Of a stretch of 59,726 nt of DNA, positions 7,633 through 16,908 are shown in pieces. Position 1 is the stretch's first letter; every line of letters begins with the position of its first letter. The notes under the pieces were generated by a model, which made no database searches, was not told the origin of the DNA, and saw only the letters and a program-made list of their open reading frames with translations. The translations under genes were made by a program, and so were the position numbers. This DNA is from an uncultured Bacilli bacterium (GTDB taxonomy: Bacteria; Bacillota_I; Bacilli_A; RF39; UBA660): the NCBI GenBank assembly GCA_910587535.1, contig CAJUKM010000003.1, positions 1-59,726 on the forward strand. The letters run 5' to 3'.

Positions 7633-10600
7633 ATGGCAGGGGCATTGGAAAGATTTTTTAAAAAAATAAACTTCACGGATACAAAAAAATTTGAAGATAC
7701 AGAAGTCGAAAGAGTAGTAGTTCACAAACTGGATAACACTTGGACTATCTATATATCTAATAATACTCCTTTGAAAGTTGAGGACATCATGGGCCTTAAA
7801 AACTTCTGTAAAAAAGGTTTTGAAGATGTAAAAAGGGTAGATATAGAGATATCGAATAAAAAATACAATGACGACGACATCCTATCTTACTTAAAATACT
7901 ATCTAGAAGAGTTATGTAACAAAAGTCCTGCCTTAAAAAGTTTAAAGGGAAATGAAATTACGGTAAATGATAAAAAAGCTAAAATAGAAGTTACCAATGT
8001 AGTCGAAAGAAACTTGATCGATTCTAAAAAAGAGAAGATCATTTCTTGGCTTTCTAAAATGGGTTTAGGTTCAATTTCTATAGAGACATTTCAAAACGAG
8101 CAAAAGAGAAAAATGGTCAAGGAAGAGATTAAAAATATAAAGACGAGTATAGAAAAAGAAGTAAAGACGCCGATGATCGCCTATGAAGAGAAAAAAAATA
8201 GTCCCGTTCTAGAGATAAAGGGAAGTGCTCTTTTTGGAGTTCCATTTGATGATTCAAAACTTACTAGAATAAAAGATATAATAGGGGAAAAACGAGGCGT
8301 ATCTATATGCGCCTATATAACAGAAGTGAGAGCTATAGAGTCTCAAAGATCAGAATATAAAATATTTACTATAAAGGTTAACGACGGTGAGACGTCTTTT
8401 ACATGTAAATTGTTTACTACAGATCAGAGTGTCTATCAATTCTTACTTAAAAATCTAAAAGAGGGAGCTTGGTATAAATTCAGGGGGAGTGTCCAAAACG
8501 ATTCTTACATGCATTCTTTAGTCCTAACTATTAGGAGCATCATGGAATGCGACGAAAAATCGATGTTAAAACCAAACATCGAAAAAGAAGAATCTATAGA
8601 TTATGGATACATTCCAGAATATATTCCAGAGGAAGATGAAAACGCTTCCTTTTCTGACGCCGGTTTTTTTGCCTTCGACGACGAAGTACCAGAACCGATC
8701 TATTCGTTTTTAGATGTCGATTCCAATTTGCCGACGACGTTTGAACCTCCTAGAGAAGAGAAAAAAATACAAGCACCAGAAGAAAAAAAGGTTGAATATA
8801 CAGAAAAACAAGCCAGTGATGGTGAAAAAATCGTTTTAGGAGAAGAGATAAAAGGTGTAGTCGCCGAGATGAAAAATGTCGTTGCACCTGTCAATTCTGC
8901 GATATTTATAGCAAAAATATTTGGTGTCGACTTATTCGAATCGAGTAAGAACAATTTTAAAATTTTGACTCTAAAAATAACCGACAATACTGATTCATAT
9001 TTAGCAAAGTTTTTCACAAAAGACTCTAATGAATTCTCTCGTCTATCTAAAGAACTTAAAAAAGGTAAATGGATAAAAGTAGAGGGACAAATAAAATACG
9101 ACGAGTATGCAAAAGATCTCGTTATGACTATGAGGAATATTGCGATAGTTGAAAGTAGAGATCCTTATATAAAAGATGAAAGAGCTAAAAAGAGAGTCGA
9201 ATTACACACTCACACGATGATGAGCCAAATGGATGGAGTCTTAAATGTCGAAGATTACCTTGATAGACTTCACGATATGGGATATAAAGCAGTTGCTATA
9301 ACAGACCACAACGGAGTTCAAAGTTTTCCAGATGCTTTCCATAAAGTCAATAAGTTCAATAAAGGTCTCGAAAAAGAAGAAGACAAATTCAAAGTTATAT
9401 ATGGTGCAGAACTGACGATGATTGAAGATTCAGTAAATATTGTAATAAGACCAATAGATATGCCATCTATAGACGCAACATACTGCGTATTCGACTTCGA
9501 AACGACTGGTTTTAATGCTGGTGGTGGAGACACTATAATCGAAATAGGGGCAGTGCTGATAAAAAATGGCGAAATAATAGAACGATATGACGAACTCATA
9601 AACCCGGGAAGACCACTGCCGAAGACTATAACTGAGATAACATCTATCACGGATGAGATGCTTAAAGATAAAGATAATGAAGAAAATGCAGTAAAAAGAT
9701 TTATCGAATTCTTTAAAGACTATCCTATGGTTGCCCATAATGCCAAGTTCGACGTTTCGTTTTTAGAGATGGCCTATAAGAAATATGGCTTAGGCGAATT
9801 TAAAAACTGCGTAATAGATACTTTGGAACTATCTAGGACTTTAGATAACGGATTTGCAAGACACGGTCTTAGCGCATTAGTAAAAAGATACAACATCGAA
9901 TGGGATGAGAACGCTCACCACAGAGGTGACTACGATGCCGAAGGAACAGCTCTCGTATTAGACAAGATGATTAAAAAGTTGTATAACCAAAACATCGAAA
10001 ACATAAAAGACTTTAACTCTTTAGTTGCGAGTGACGAAATATATAAATATGGAAGACCTTATCACATAAACATTCTAGTTCAAAATAAAACTGGACTTAA
10101 GAATCTGTTCAAATTGATAAGTCTTGCTAATACGAAATATCTTTACAAAACTCCAAGAATACTTAGAAGTGAAGTAATCGCCCACAGGGAAGGACTTTTA
10201 ATCGGAAGTGGCTGTTATCAAAGTGAAATATTCTCTCAAGCTAAAAGGATCAACGATGAAGAACTTTCTAATTTGATAAGTTTTTATGACTACGTAGAAG
10301 TACAACCACCTGATGTTTATTCTCATTTGATAGATACGGAAGATTTTCATAACATCATAGAAGTTCAAAATCAAATAGAGAAAATCGTCGAATGCACGAA
10401 GAAAAGTGGCAAATATATAGTTGCTACAGGTGATGTGCATCACTTCTTCAAGGAAGATAAAATAAGTCGAGAAATAATAGTTAACCAAAAAGTACCCGGT
10501 GGAGGACTTCATCCTTTAGCAAAATCTGAGATTAGAAATATTCCTTCGCAACACTTTAGAACGACCGAAGAAATGCTTAACGATTTTGCCTTCCTAGGAG

Positions 10601-12612
10601 AAAAGCTGGCTGAAGAGATAGTAATAGAAAACTCAAATCGTATAGCAGATTTATGTGAAATCGTCGAAGTAATAATAGATACACACGGAGTTCCTTTCTC
10701 TCCAAAGATAGAGAATTCCACTGAAATCGTAAAAGAGATGGTATATAAAAATGCTCATGCTCTCTATGGAGAAAAGCTGCCACAACTGATAGAAGAGAGA
10801 ATAGAAAACGAGCTAAAAGGAATTATCAAAGGTGGTTATGACGTCATATACCTAATAGCTCATAAGCTAGTAAAACACTCGAATGAGGAAGGTTATCTTG
10901 TAGGTTCGAGAGGTAGTGTAGGTTCTTCTTTCGTCGCAACTATGATGGGTATAACGGAAGTAAATCCACTCCCTGCCCATTATGTTTGCCCTGACTGTAA
11001 AAAAACTATATTCGATAATGATAATGGAGAACCTCTATCGTTAAACTATTCTTGTGGATACGACATGCCAGAAAAAAAATGTCCAGAATGCGGAACTGAC
11101 ATGGAAAAACAGGGCCACGATATGCCGTTTGCAACATTCCTAGGCTTCGATGCCGATAAAGTGCCGGATATAGATTTGAATTTCTCCGGTGAAAACCAAG
11201 CTTCAGCTCACGAATACACGAAAGTTTTGTTCGGAGTCGATAACGTTTATAGAGCGGGGACGATAGGTACTGTTGCAGATAAAACTGCCTATGGATTCGT
11301 AAAAGGTTACTGTGAAGCTAAAGGGATTGCCAACATGAAATCGGTCGAAATAGAAAGGCTAGCACTTGGTTGTACTGGAGTAAAGAGAACGACAGGACAG
11401 CATCCGGGAGGAATAGTAGTTATTCCGGATTATATGGACGTATACGATTTTACACCATACCAATTTCCGGCCGATGATGCATCGAGTCCATGGAGAACTA
11501 CACACTTCGATTATCACGCAATCGACGAAGACGTTCTAAAACTAGACATACTAGGGCACGATGATCCGACAGTATTGAAGATGCTTCAAGATTTGAGTGG
11601 ATTGGATGTCACTAAAGTACCACTAGGTGATCCTGATACGATGTCTATATTCCAAAGCCCAGACATTCTCGGCGTCACTAAAGAAGATATATGTTGTGAA
11701 ACTGGAACACTTGCTGTACCGGAATTTGGAACAAAATTTGTCATCAAGATGCTTACAGAGACGAAACCTAAAACTTTTGCAGAGTTAGTAAAAATATCTG
11801 GATTATCACATGGAACAGACGTCTGGAATGGCAATGCGCGAGATATAATAATCAGCAAACAAGCAGAGTTCAAAGACGTAGTAGGATGTCGCGATGACAT
11901 AATGGTCAACCTCATAAACTATGGAATGGATCCAAAAAAAGCTTTTAAAATAATGGAATTCGTAAGAAAAGGGAAGCCGTCTTTCGATCCTGAGACTTGG
12001 GCTGGTTTTGCCGAAGAGATGGCAAATTGTAACGTCCCAGCATGGTATATAGAAAACTGTCGACGAATCAAATACATGTTTCCAAAAGCCCATGCGGCAG
12101 CCTATGTCATAAGTGCTTTTAGAATAGCATGGTTCAAAGTACACAAACCTATATATTATTATGCAGCATACTACAGTGTTCGCTGTCATGATTTCGATAT
12201 CGAAGTTATGTGTTCGGGATACGATGCGATAAAAAAAAGGTTCGAAGAGATCAACGAAAAAGGATATGAAGCTGGACAAAAAGAAACAGCTTTAGCAGAT
12301 GAACTACAGCTCGCTATGGAGATGTACAAAAGGGGAATCAGCTTCAAAATGATCGATCTTGAAAAATCTGATGCCAATAACTTTATAATCGACGAAGACA
12401 ACAAGAGCTTGATATTCCCGTTTAGAGGCTTAGATGGTCTCGGTGAAAACGTCGCTAGACTTATATGCGAAGAAAGGAAACAAAATCCATTCATAAGCAT
12501 AGAAGATGTAGCTTCGAGAGCTAAAGTCAATTCAACGACTATCGAGAAGATGCGTGCCTTACACATTTTTGATGGAATGCCCGAATCTAATCAGTTAAGC
12601 CTATTCGATTAG
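7633..12612 (+). CDS. polC: DNA polymerase III alpha subunit, Gram-positive PolC type, with two OB domains
   Basis: Main replicative polymerase with built-in 3'-5' proofreading. At 1659 residues it is about 200 longer than the usual PolC (about 1440). Order: N-terminal domain (1-190); OB-fold 1 (about 193-312); acidic, Pro/Glu-rich linker (about 315-400); OB-fold 2 (about 401-517); PHP domain start VELHTHT (522); DEDDh exonuclease inserted in PHP with DFETTG (620), HNAKFD (701) and HHRGDYD (761); PHP second half; polymerase core with GSRGSVGSS (1090), two CxxC pairs of the zinc site (CPDC at about 1119, CPEC at about 1150) and catalytic PDIDLNFSG (1178); and a C-terminal QLSLF clamp-binding motif. 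RBS GAAGGAAG lies eight bases before the ATG. The gene is complete and monocistronic. The duplicated OB-fold is the oddity. Confidence 0.97.
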   Translation: MAGALERFFKKINFTDTKKFEDTEVERVVVHKLDNTWTIYISNNTPLKVEDIMGLKNFCKKGFEDVKRVDIEISNKKYNDDDILSYLKYYLEELCNKSPALKSLKGNEITVNDKKAKIEVTNVVERNLIDSKKEKIISWLSKMGLGSISIETFQNEQKRKMVKEEIKNIKTSIEKEVKTPMIAYEEKKNSPVLEIKGSALFGVPFDDSKLTRIKDIIGEKRGVSICAYITEVRAIESQRSEYKIFTIKVNDGETSFTCKLFTTDQSVYQFLLKNLKEGAWYKFRGSVQNDSYMHSLVLTIRSIMECDEKSMLKPNIEKEESIDYGYIPEYIPEEDENASFSDAGFFAFDDEVPEPIYSFLDVDSNLPTTFEPPREEKKIQAPEEKKVEYTEKQASDGEKIVLGEEIKGVVAEMKNVVAPVNSAIFIAKIFGVDLFESSKNNFKILTLKITDNTDSYLAKFFTKDSNEFSRLSKELKKGKWIKVEGQIKYDEYAKDLVMTMRNIAIVESRDPYIKDERAKKRVELHTHTMMSQMDGVLNVEDYLDRLHDMGYKAVAITDHNGVQSFPDAFHKVNKFNKGLEKEEDKFKVIYGAELTMIEDSVNIVIRPIDMPSIDATYCVFDFETTGFNAGGGDTIIEIGAVLIKNGEIIERYDELINPGRPLPKTITEITSITDEMLKDKDNEENAVKRFIEFFKDYPMVAHNAKFDVSFLEMAYKKYGLGEFKNCVIDTLELSRTLDNGFARHGLSALVKRYNIEWDENAHHRGDYDAEGTALVLDKMIKKLYNQNIENIKDFNSLVASDEIYKYGRPYHINILVQNKTGLKNLFKLISLANTKYLYKTPRILRSEVIAHREGLLIGSGCYQSEIFSQAKRINDEELSNLISFYDYVEVQPPDVYSHLIDTEDFHNIIEVQNQIEKIVECTKKSGKYIVATGDVHHFFKEDKISREIIVNQKVPGGGLHPLAKSEIRNIPSQHFRTTEEMLNDFAFLGEKLAEEIVIENSNRIADLCEIVEVIIDTHGVPFSPKIENSTEIVKEMVYKNAHALYGEKLPQLIEERIENELKGIIKGGYDVIYLIAHKLVKHSNEEGYLVGSRGSVGSSFVATMMGITEVNPLPAHYVCPDCKKTIFDNDNGEPLSLNYSCGYDMPEKKCPECGTDMEKQGHDMPFATFLGFDADKVPDIDLNFSGENQASAHEYTKVLFGVDNVYRAGTIGTVADKTAYGFVKGYCEAKGIANMKSVEIERLALGCTGVKRTTGQHPGGIVVIPDYMDVYDFTPYQFPADDASSPWRTTHFDYHAIDEDVLKLDILGHDDPTVLKMLQDLSGLDVTKVPLGDPDTMSIFQSPDILGVTKEDICCETGTLAVPEFGTKFVIKMLTETKPKTFAELVKISGLSHGTDVWNGNARDIIISKQAEFKDVVGCRDDIMVNLINYGMDPKKAFKIMEFVRKGKPSFDPETWAGFAEEMANCNVPAWYIENCRRIKYMFPKAHAAAYVISAFRIAWFKVHKPIYYYAAYYSVRCHDFDIEVMCSGYDAIKKRFEEINEKGYEAGQKETALADELQLAMEMYKRGISFKMIDLEKSDANNFIIDEDNKSLIFPFRGLDGLGENVARLICEERKQNPFISIEDVASRAKVNSTTIEKMRALHIFDGMPESNQLSLFD

Positions 12613-12639
12613 GTACTGTATCTAGAACAGTACCTTTTT
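12611..12639 (+). terminator. Terminator of polC
   Basis: GGTACTGT (12612-12619) pairs with ACAGTACC (12627-12634) over a 7-base loop, followed by five T. It starts at the stop codon. Confidence 0.92.
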
Positions 12640-12682
12640 CTATAAAATTATGTTAAAATTTTATTATGTGGAGGTATTAAAG

Positions 12683-13606
12683 ATGGACGAATTTTTAACA
12701 AAAAGAAAATTTACAAAAACAGATATAAAATCGATAAAAGAAAAAATAAAATCTTCTGGAACTAATAAAAGTGAACAAGAAATCATAAGTTTAATATCTT
12801 TCTTATTAGATTTGATGAAATACACACCTAAGGAAGTTGCTCAGATGATAAGGATGGATCACTATGTATTATTTTTAGATAGCAACACTTTAAACGATGC
12901 CATCACCAAATTATATGATTTAGGTTATAGCGAAGACCAATTAAAAAAGATGCTTTTACTTTGCCCAAGCATTGCGTTGATTCCATCTGAACTGATCGAA
13001 AAGATGGTAACATATCTAGAAAGATACGGATTTACGAAAGAACAGATCACAGGTTTTACTAGTAATGAACCGGCTTTCTTTAAGTTTAGTGTCGAGTACG
13101 TCGATAGAAAACTTCAAATGTTAGAGAGGCTAACGTTTACTAAAAAACAGATCATAACGATGATTTCACTTTCTCCATTGACTATTAAAGATGAGGAAGA
13201 AGATTTCTTGAGAATTATAGATTTTTTAGGAACTTACGATTTTAACTTAGATCAATCTCTACATTTGATCACATATTTATCAGATCGGTTTAAAAACGAT
13301 AAAAGTGGCTATGCAGAAAAATTGGATATAGTTAAAAAATATAGTTTAACAAATGTGATTTTAAATTCTCCTATGTCACTAATTTTAAGAGCAGAGCTGA
13401 TAATGGCAAGGATATCATTTCTTGAAATAGAAGGAATACCTATATTTGGAATGGTTAAATATCATGTATTCCGTGATAACAAAGCATTTAAATCGTTATA
13501 TGGAAGGACTAGCTCACAGCTTATAGAATCATATAGACTTCATCTTGAGTTGTCTAAAAAGAGAGAAAAACCAAAGAGACATAAAATTGAACCTAACAAA
13601 AATTAA
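12683..13606 (+). CDS. mTERF-like helical-repeat protein of unknown function
   Basis: A cytoplasmic 307-residue protein with no signal peptide. Residues 46-220 hold five tandem units starting near 46, 80, 115, 150 and 185, a 34-35 residue period. The pattern is G[YF][ST]xxQIxxMIxxxPxxxxxSxExLxxKLxxLxxx. That matches the mTERF helix-turn-helix motif of mitochondrial and plastid transcription-termination factors, which bind nucleic acid. This is a motif match by eye; an HHpred-type comparison would test it. The C-terminus is basic (KKREKPKRHKIEPNKN), which would suit nucleic-acid binding. The start is the ATG at 12683 behind GTGGAGG, not the ATG 33 bases upstream. It lies alone between polC and rpsU. 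Confidence 0.75.
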   Translation: MDEFLTKRKFTKTDIKSIKEKIKSSGTNKSEQEIISLISFLLDLMKYTPKEVAQMIRMDHYVLFLDSNTLNDAITKLYDLGYSEDQLKKMLLLCPSIALIPSELIEKMVTYLERYGFTKEQITGFTSNEPAFFKFSVEYVDRKLQMLERLTFTKKQIITMISLSPLTIKDEEEDFLRIIDFLGTYDFNLDQSLHLITYLSDRFKNDKSGYAEKLDIVKKYSLTNVILNSPMSLILRAELIMARISFLEIEGIPIFGMVKYHVFRDNKAFKSLYGRTSSQLIESYRLHLELSKKREKPKRHKIEPNKN

Positions 13607-13643
13607 GCTTTAAATTTCGACACCTATTTAAAGCGATTTTTTT
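13607..13643 (+). terminator. Terminator of the mTERF-like gene
   Basis: GCTTTAAAT (13607-13615) pairs with ATTTAAAGC (13626-13634) over a 10-base loop, followed by GA and seven T. Confidence 0.85.
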
Positions 13644-13644
13644 G

Positions 13645-13674
13645 TTGCAAAAGGTAGAATTATAGTGATATAAT
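13645..13674 (+). promoter_or_regulatory. Promoter of rpsU
   Basis: TTGCAA (13645-13650), 18-base spacer, TATAAT (13669-13674). The -35 box lies directly after the terminator T run of the previous gene. Confidence 0.75.
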
Positions 13675-13706
13675 CTTATTAGTGCAAACGGAAGGAGGGA
13701 TTTTGA

Positions 13707-13898
13707 ATGACAAGAGTAGTGGTTACAAACGACAATATCGACAGTGCATGGAAGAAGTTTAAAGTTAAATTCGCTCGTAGTGGTGTCCCTTCTGCATTAA
13801 AGGAACATAAATGCTATACCAAGCCTGGAGTAAAAAGGCGCAAAAAAAAGGAAGAACAGATTAGAAACGCCCACAAGAGGAGAAAGAAAAGAGATTAA
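13707..13898 (+). CDS. rpsU: 30S ribosomal protein S21
   Basis: Small-subunit ribosomal protein near the mRNA exit (anti-Shine-Dalgarno) site. The 63 residues show the S21 pattern: VVVTNDNIDSAWKKFKVKF (paired helix), SGVPSALKEHKCYTKPGVKRRKKK (usual RExYEKPSxKRKKK) and a Lys/Arg tail. There is a strong ribosome site, GGAAGGAGGG, and the gene has its own promoter and terminator. Confidence 0.95.
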   Translation: MTRVVVTNDNIDSAWKKFKVKFARSGVPSALKEHKCYTKPGVKRRKKKEEQIRNAHKRRKKRD

Positions 13899-13925
13899 GG
13901 AATAGCCCATTTTTGGGTTCCTTTT
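13897..13925 (+). terminator. Terminator of rpsU
   Basis: Stem AAGGAA-tag-CCCA with TGGG-TTCCTT over a TTTT loop, followed by a T run. Confidence 0.85.
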
Positions 13926-13957
13926 TAGCTAAATATCAAAAAATTTAAAAAAAGTAC

Positions 13958-13985
13958 TTGACAAATTTTTAAAAACGTATATAAT
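13958..13985 (+). promoter_or_regulatory. Promoter of the SipW/TasA-type surface operon
   Basis: Consensus TTGACA (13958-13963), 16-base spacer, consensus TATAAT (13980-13985). It is the only good promoter found ahead of the 13-kb gene block 14043-27203. Confidence 0.85.
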
Positions 13986-13999
13986 AATCGCCAAAGAAA

Positions 14000-14042
14000 G
14001 GGGGATTATTGTCCTCCATCAAAAAGAAGGGGACAAATAAAT
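14000..14042 (+). promoter_or_regulatory. Leader with two mutually exclusive hairpins over the ribosome site
   Basis: Hairpin A: GGGGGA (14000-14005) with TCCTCC (14012-14017), 6-base loop. Hairpin B: TTGTCCTC (14009-14016) with GGGGACAA (14029-14036), 8 pairs including one G-T, 12-base loop. B hides the AGGGG ribosome site of the lipoprotein gene, and A and B share bases 14012-14016, so only one can form at a time. A TTG-started 15-codon frame (14009-14056) also overlaps the start of the lipoprotein gene. The structure is seen; regulation is inferred. Confidence 0.45.
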
Positions 14043-16883
14043 ATGGGAAAAATTAAAAGAAAATTGACTGAAACTGCAGCCGGAGTTATGGCACTATTGC
14101 AATTAACTGCTTGTGGTTTTACTAATAATGATATTGATACTAAACTAAAAGATAAAAAAGAAATATTACCGATAGAAGAAAGTGACAACGAGCACGATCA
14201 TTCACATGGTGATATCACTATAGGTGAAAATACTTTTGAAGAACCTACTATTGAGGTTGAAAAAAGTACAACGTCATCAAAAGAATCCTCTATTATAAAT
14301 AATATACCAAAAACAGATGGAAGCAAAGATTCTCAAAAAGAGCAAGAAACTCCTGCACCTGTAACAGAAAAACCTGAAGAAAAAACCAACGAAGATGGAT
14401 GGGTTGCTATAGATGACGAGAATGAAAAAAGAGTTACTGAAAACGGAAAAGAAGAAACTCAAGCTCATTCATATAAAATCTTTAAAGTTCTATCTTATAT
14501 TAAAAACAATGATGGTACACATTACGAATTAAGAATGTTAAAATGCGAAACATGCGGTCATGTAATGCTATCAAAAGTCAAAGCAGACTGTGAGTATCAA
14601 GTAGATGCATTCGATAAAGATCGTGAATATCAGTCTTGTACTGGATGTCATCATTTAAAATTTGAAAAGCATCACTTAGGAACAGGAATTGTCAATAGAG
14701 ATGGAACTATAACAAAATCATGTCTAAACGAAGGTTGTGATTATACATATACGTATACTCCTTCTACAAATGTTAGACCAGGCGGAGGATCAGGTGGATC
14801 CAACGGTGGTGGATCTAGTGACATCGAAAAACCTGGCGATCACATACACAAATTTGGAGAATGGACATCTTTAAACGATAAAGAGGAACATAGAACTTGT
14901 GATTGTGGTAAAGAAGAAAAAAGAGATCACAAATTTGTTGTTGAAAGTGTTAAATTTGAAGATTTTTCAAATTCATTACACATCGTGATCACAACAGAAA
15001 AGTGTGTAAACTGTAATCATAACATTGTTAAAAAATCTTATTCTTCACATAATCTTGATGAAGGAAAATTGAGCGAAGACGGAAAATTCATGATCTACAC
15101 TTGTAAAGATTGTGGACATGTAAAAAGAGTACCAGTTGCTGAAGTAGAACATACTCACGATTATCAAGATAGACAAGAAATAAGAAGCAATAATGACGGA
15201 ACACATACAATTTATACAATCTATACATGTACAAATGCAGATGGTAAATGTGATAAATTGAGCTACGAAGTTAAAGGAGCTACACTAGACTGTAACTTCA
15301 ATGATGGAGTATTGAGTGAAGATGGAAAATTCATGATCTACACTTGTAAAGATTGTGGACACATAAAAAGAGTACCTGTCGCAGAGCAAGAACATACGCA
15401 CAACTACAAAGTTACAGGAACCGGAGTTACAGATAACGGCAATGGAACTCATACTCCTTACACAGACTATACTTGTGATAACAAAGATGGTAAGTGTGAC
15501 AATATTACATATAGAGACACTAAAGATCCAGTAAACTGTACATTGACAGAAAATGTAGTGACAAATCAAAAATACGACAACGCACAACACTACGACGAAA
15601 TAAAAGGTAATTGTATATGTGGACATGAGATGTCTGAAACAAAAAATGCGGAATCACACAATCTAAACACAGGTAATAAAATATTCACACACGATGCAAA
15701 CAGTTATTGCTATTCAGTAGAATCTAATTGTACAGACTGTGGTTACTCTGAAAGAAAAGAAGTTGATCACGATTTCCAATTTTACTACGAAGACGATAAA
15801 GATATATATAAGAGTTGCTTCTGTGGTGAAGAGCTGATAGAATCAAAAGGTCATAAACATAACTATATAAGTGTTTCAGGAATAAAAGATAACGGCAATG
15901 GAACTCATACACCATACACTACTTATACTTGTGAAAACAAAGATAATAAATGTGATGAAATAACATATACTGAAAAGGGGAATACAATTAGCTGTTCGAT
16001 GACTGAGAATATCAATTCGAATACTTCATATGACTCTAGCCAACACTATACAGAAGTTACAGGAAACTGTGCTTGTGGACATTCTATGTCTGAAAAGCAG
16101 GATGCTGAATCTCATAATTTAAATGCTGGAAACAGAGACTATACAGGAGACGCCGATAGTTATTGTTATTCTATAACTACTAGTTGTACAGATTGTGGAT
16201 ATAGCGATACTCAAACAGTAGGTCATACTTTCAAAACATACTACGAAGATGATACGACAATCTATCAAAGTTGTGTGTGCGGTGTTGAAAATGAAATATC
16301 TAAAAATGTTGCACCAGTAGTACCGGTTGCACCTATTGCTCCAGAAATTCCAACGGAAGGAAACCAAGGAGAACAGGTAATACCTGAAGGTAATGGTCAA
16401 ACAGAAGATGTAACAGTTCCACCTGTAGTAGAAGAAATTCCAAGTACAGGAAATGAATTAGAAGAAGAAACAGAGGGCTTTGAAAATGAAAAACCTGAAG
16501 AAACTCCTGAAATACCAGTTGAAGAGGAGACAATTAAAGATAAAAACGACCCTAGCGATATAACTGGAGAAACAGGAAATCCAAAACCTGAAGAACCTGT
16601 TACACCGCCAGAAAATCAAGAAGAGACAACTCCAGAAGTTCCTCCAGTAATCGAAGTTCCAAAAGAAGAACTACAACCTGAGGAACCTAAAGATATAATT
16701 GTTGGAGAAACAACTGAAGAAGTTGAATCAACTGAAACAGTTGAAGAAAAAACACCTATCGTTACTGATGGTGGCATCGAGGAAGCTAAAGAAAACATCG
16801 ACGGCGATGATGAAGTTGCAGCTGAAATAGTTTTCGAAGAAGGCGGAAGAAGCTATACTTTAAGACCTAAAAAAATGAATTAA
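14043..16883 (+). CDS. Large Cys/His-rich surface lipoprotein
   Basis: A 946-residue exported lipoprotein of unknown function. The N-terminus (MGKIKRKLTETAAGVMALLQ) ends in the lipobox LTAC, so Cys24 should be lipid-modified and anchored. Residues about 120-760 are a run of modules with CxxCGH or CxxCG pairs plus HTHxY and NGTHT motifs, including two tandem units of about 152 residues (about 451-756). The spacing suggests metal binding or disulphides; the family is common in gut Firmicutes but its function is unknown to me. Residues 760-930 are a Pro/Glu-rich stalk. There is no C-terminal membrane segment or sortase signal. It is the first gene of the SipW operon, so likely a matrix or surface component. 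The ribosome site is AAGGGGAC. Confidence 0.8.
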   Translation: MGKIKRKLTETAAGVMALLQLTACGFTNNDIDTKLKDKKEILPIEESDNEHDHSHGDITIGENTFEEPTIEVEKSTTSSKESSIINNIPKTDGSKDSQKEQETPAPVTEKPEEKTNEDGWVAIDDENEKRVTENGKEETQAHSYKIFKVLSYIKNNDGTHYELRMLKCETCGHVMLSKVKADCEYQVDAFDKDREYQSCTGCHHLKFEKHHLGTGIVNRDGTITKSCLNEGCDYTYTYTPSTNVRPGGGSGGSNGGGSSDIEKPGDHIHKFGEWTSLNDKEEHRTCDCGKEEKRDHKFVVESVKFEDFSNSLHIVITTEKCVNCNHNIVKKSYSSHNLDEGKLSEDGKFMIYTCKDCGHVKRVPVAEVEHTHDYQDRQEIRSNNDGTHTIYTIYTCTNADGKCDKLSYEVKGATLDCNFNDGVLSEDGKFMIYTCKDCGHIKRVPVAEQEHTHNYKVTGTGVTDNGNGTHTPYTDYTCDNKDGKCDNITYRDTKDPVNCTLTENVVTNQKYDNAQHYDEIKGNCICGHEMSETKNAESHNLNTGNKIFTHDANSYCYSVESNCTDCGYSERKEVDHDFQFYYEDDKDIYKSCFCGEELIESKGHKHNYISVSGIKDNGNGTHTPYTTYTCENKDNKCDEITYTEKGNTISCSMTENINSNTSYDSSQHYTEVTGNCACGHSMSEKQDAESHNLNAGNRDYTGDADSYCYSITTSCTDCGYSDTQTVGHTFKTYYEDDTTIYQSCVCGVENEISKNVAPVVPVAPIAPEIPTEGNQGEQVIPEGNGQTEDVTVPPVVEEIPSTGNELEEETEGFENEKPEETPEIPVEEETIKDKNDPSDITGETGNPKPEEPVTPPENQEETTPEVPPVIEVPKEELQPEEPKDIIVGETTEEVESTETVEEKTPIVTDGGIEEAKENIDGDDEVAAEIVFEEGGRSYTLRPKKMN
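15069..15403 (+). repeat. Direct repeat pair within the lipoprotein gene
   Basis: About 90 bases from 15069 recur from 15312 (offset 243 bases, 81 codons) with few changes, encoding LSEDGKFMIYTCKDCGH followed by KRVPVAE. This suggests recent internal duplication. Confidence 0.8.
15393..16310 (+). repeat. Two tandem units of about 152 codons in the lipoprotein gene
   Basis: Unit 1 (about 15393-15851) and unit 2 (about 15852-16310) each hold, in order, HNY, NGNGTHTPYT, CxNKDxKC, SHNLN, SYCYS, CTDCGYS and a final SCxCG. They are more diverged than the shorter repeat upstream. Confidence 0.8.
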
Positions 16884-16908
16884 AAAACAAGCGAAAGTGG
16901 TGAAAGAA

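Noticed and set aside
8700..12566. Several long minus-strand frames inside polC (up to 157 residues)
   Set aside because: They lie wholly opposite a well-conserved gene, lack ribosome sites and show low-complexity or unfamiliar composition. They are mirror frames.
16434..16460. IPSTGNE in the lipoprotein, resembling an LPxTG sortase motif
   Set aside because: It lies about 140 residues from the end with no hydrophobic segment or basic tail after it, and the protein already has a lipobox.
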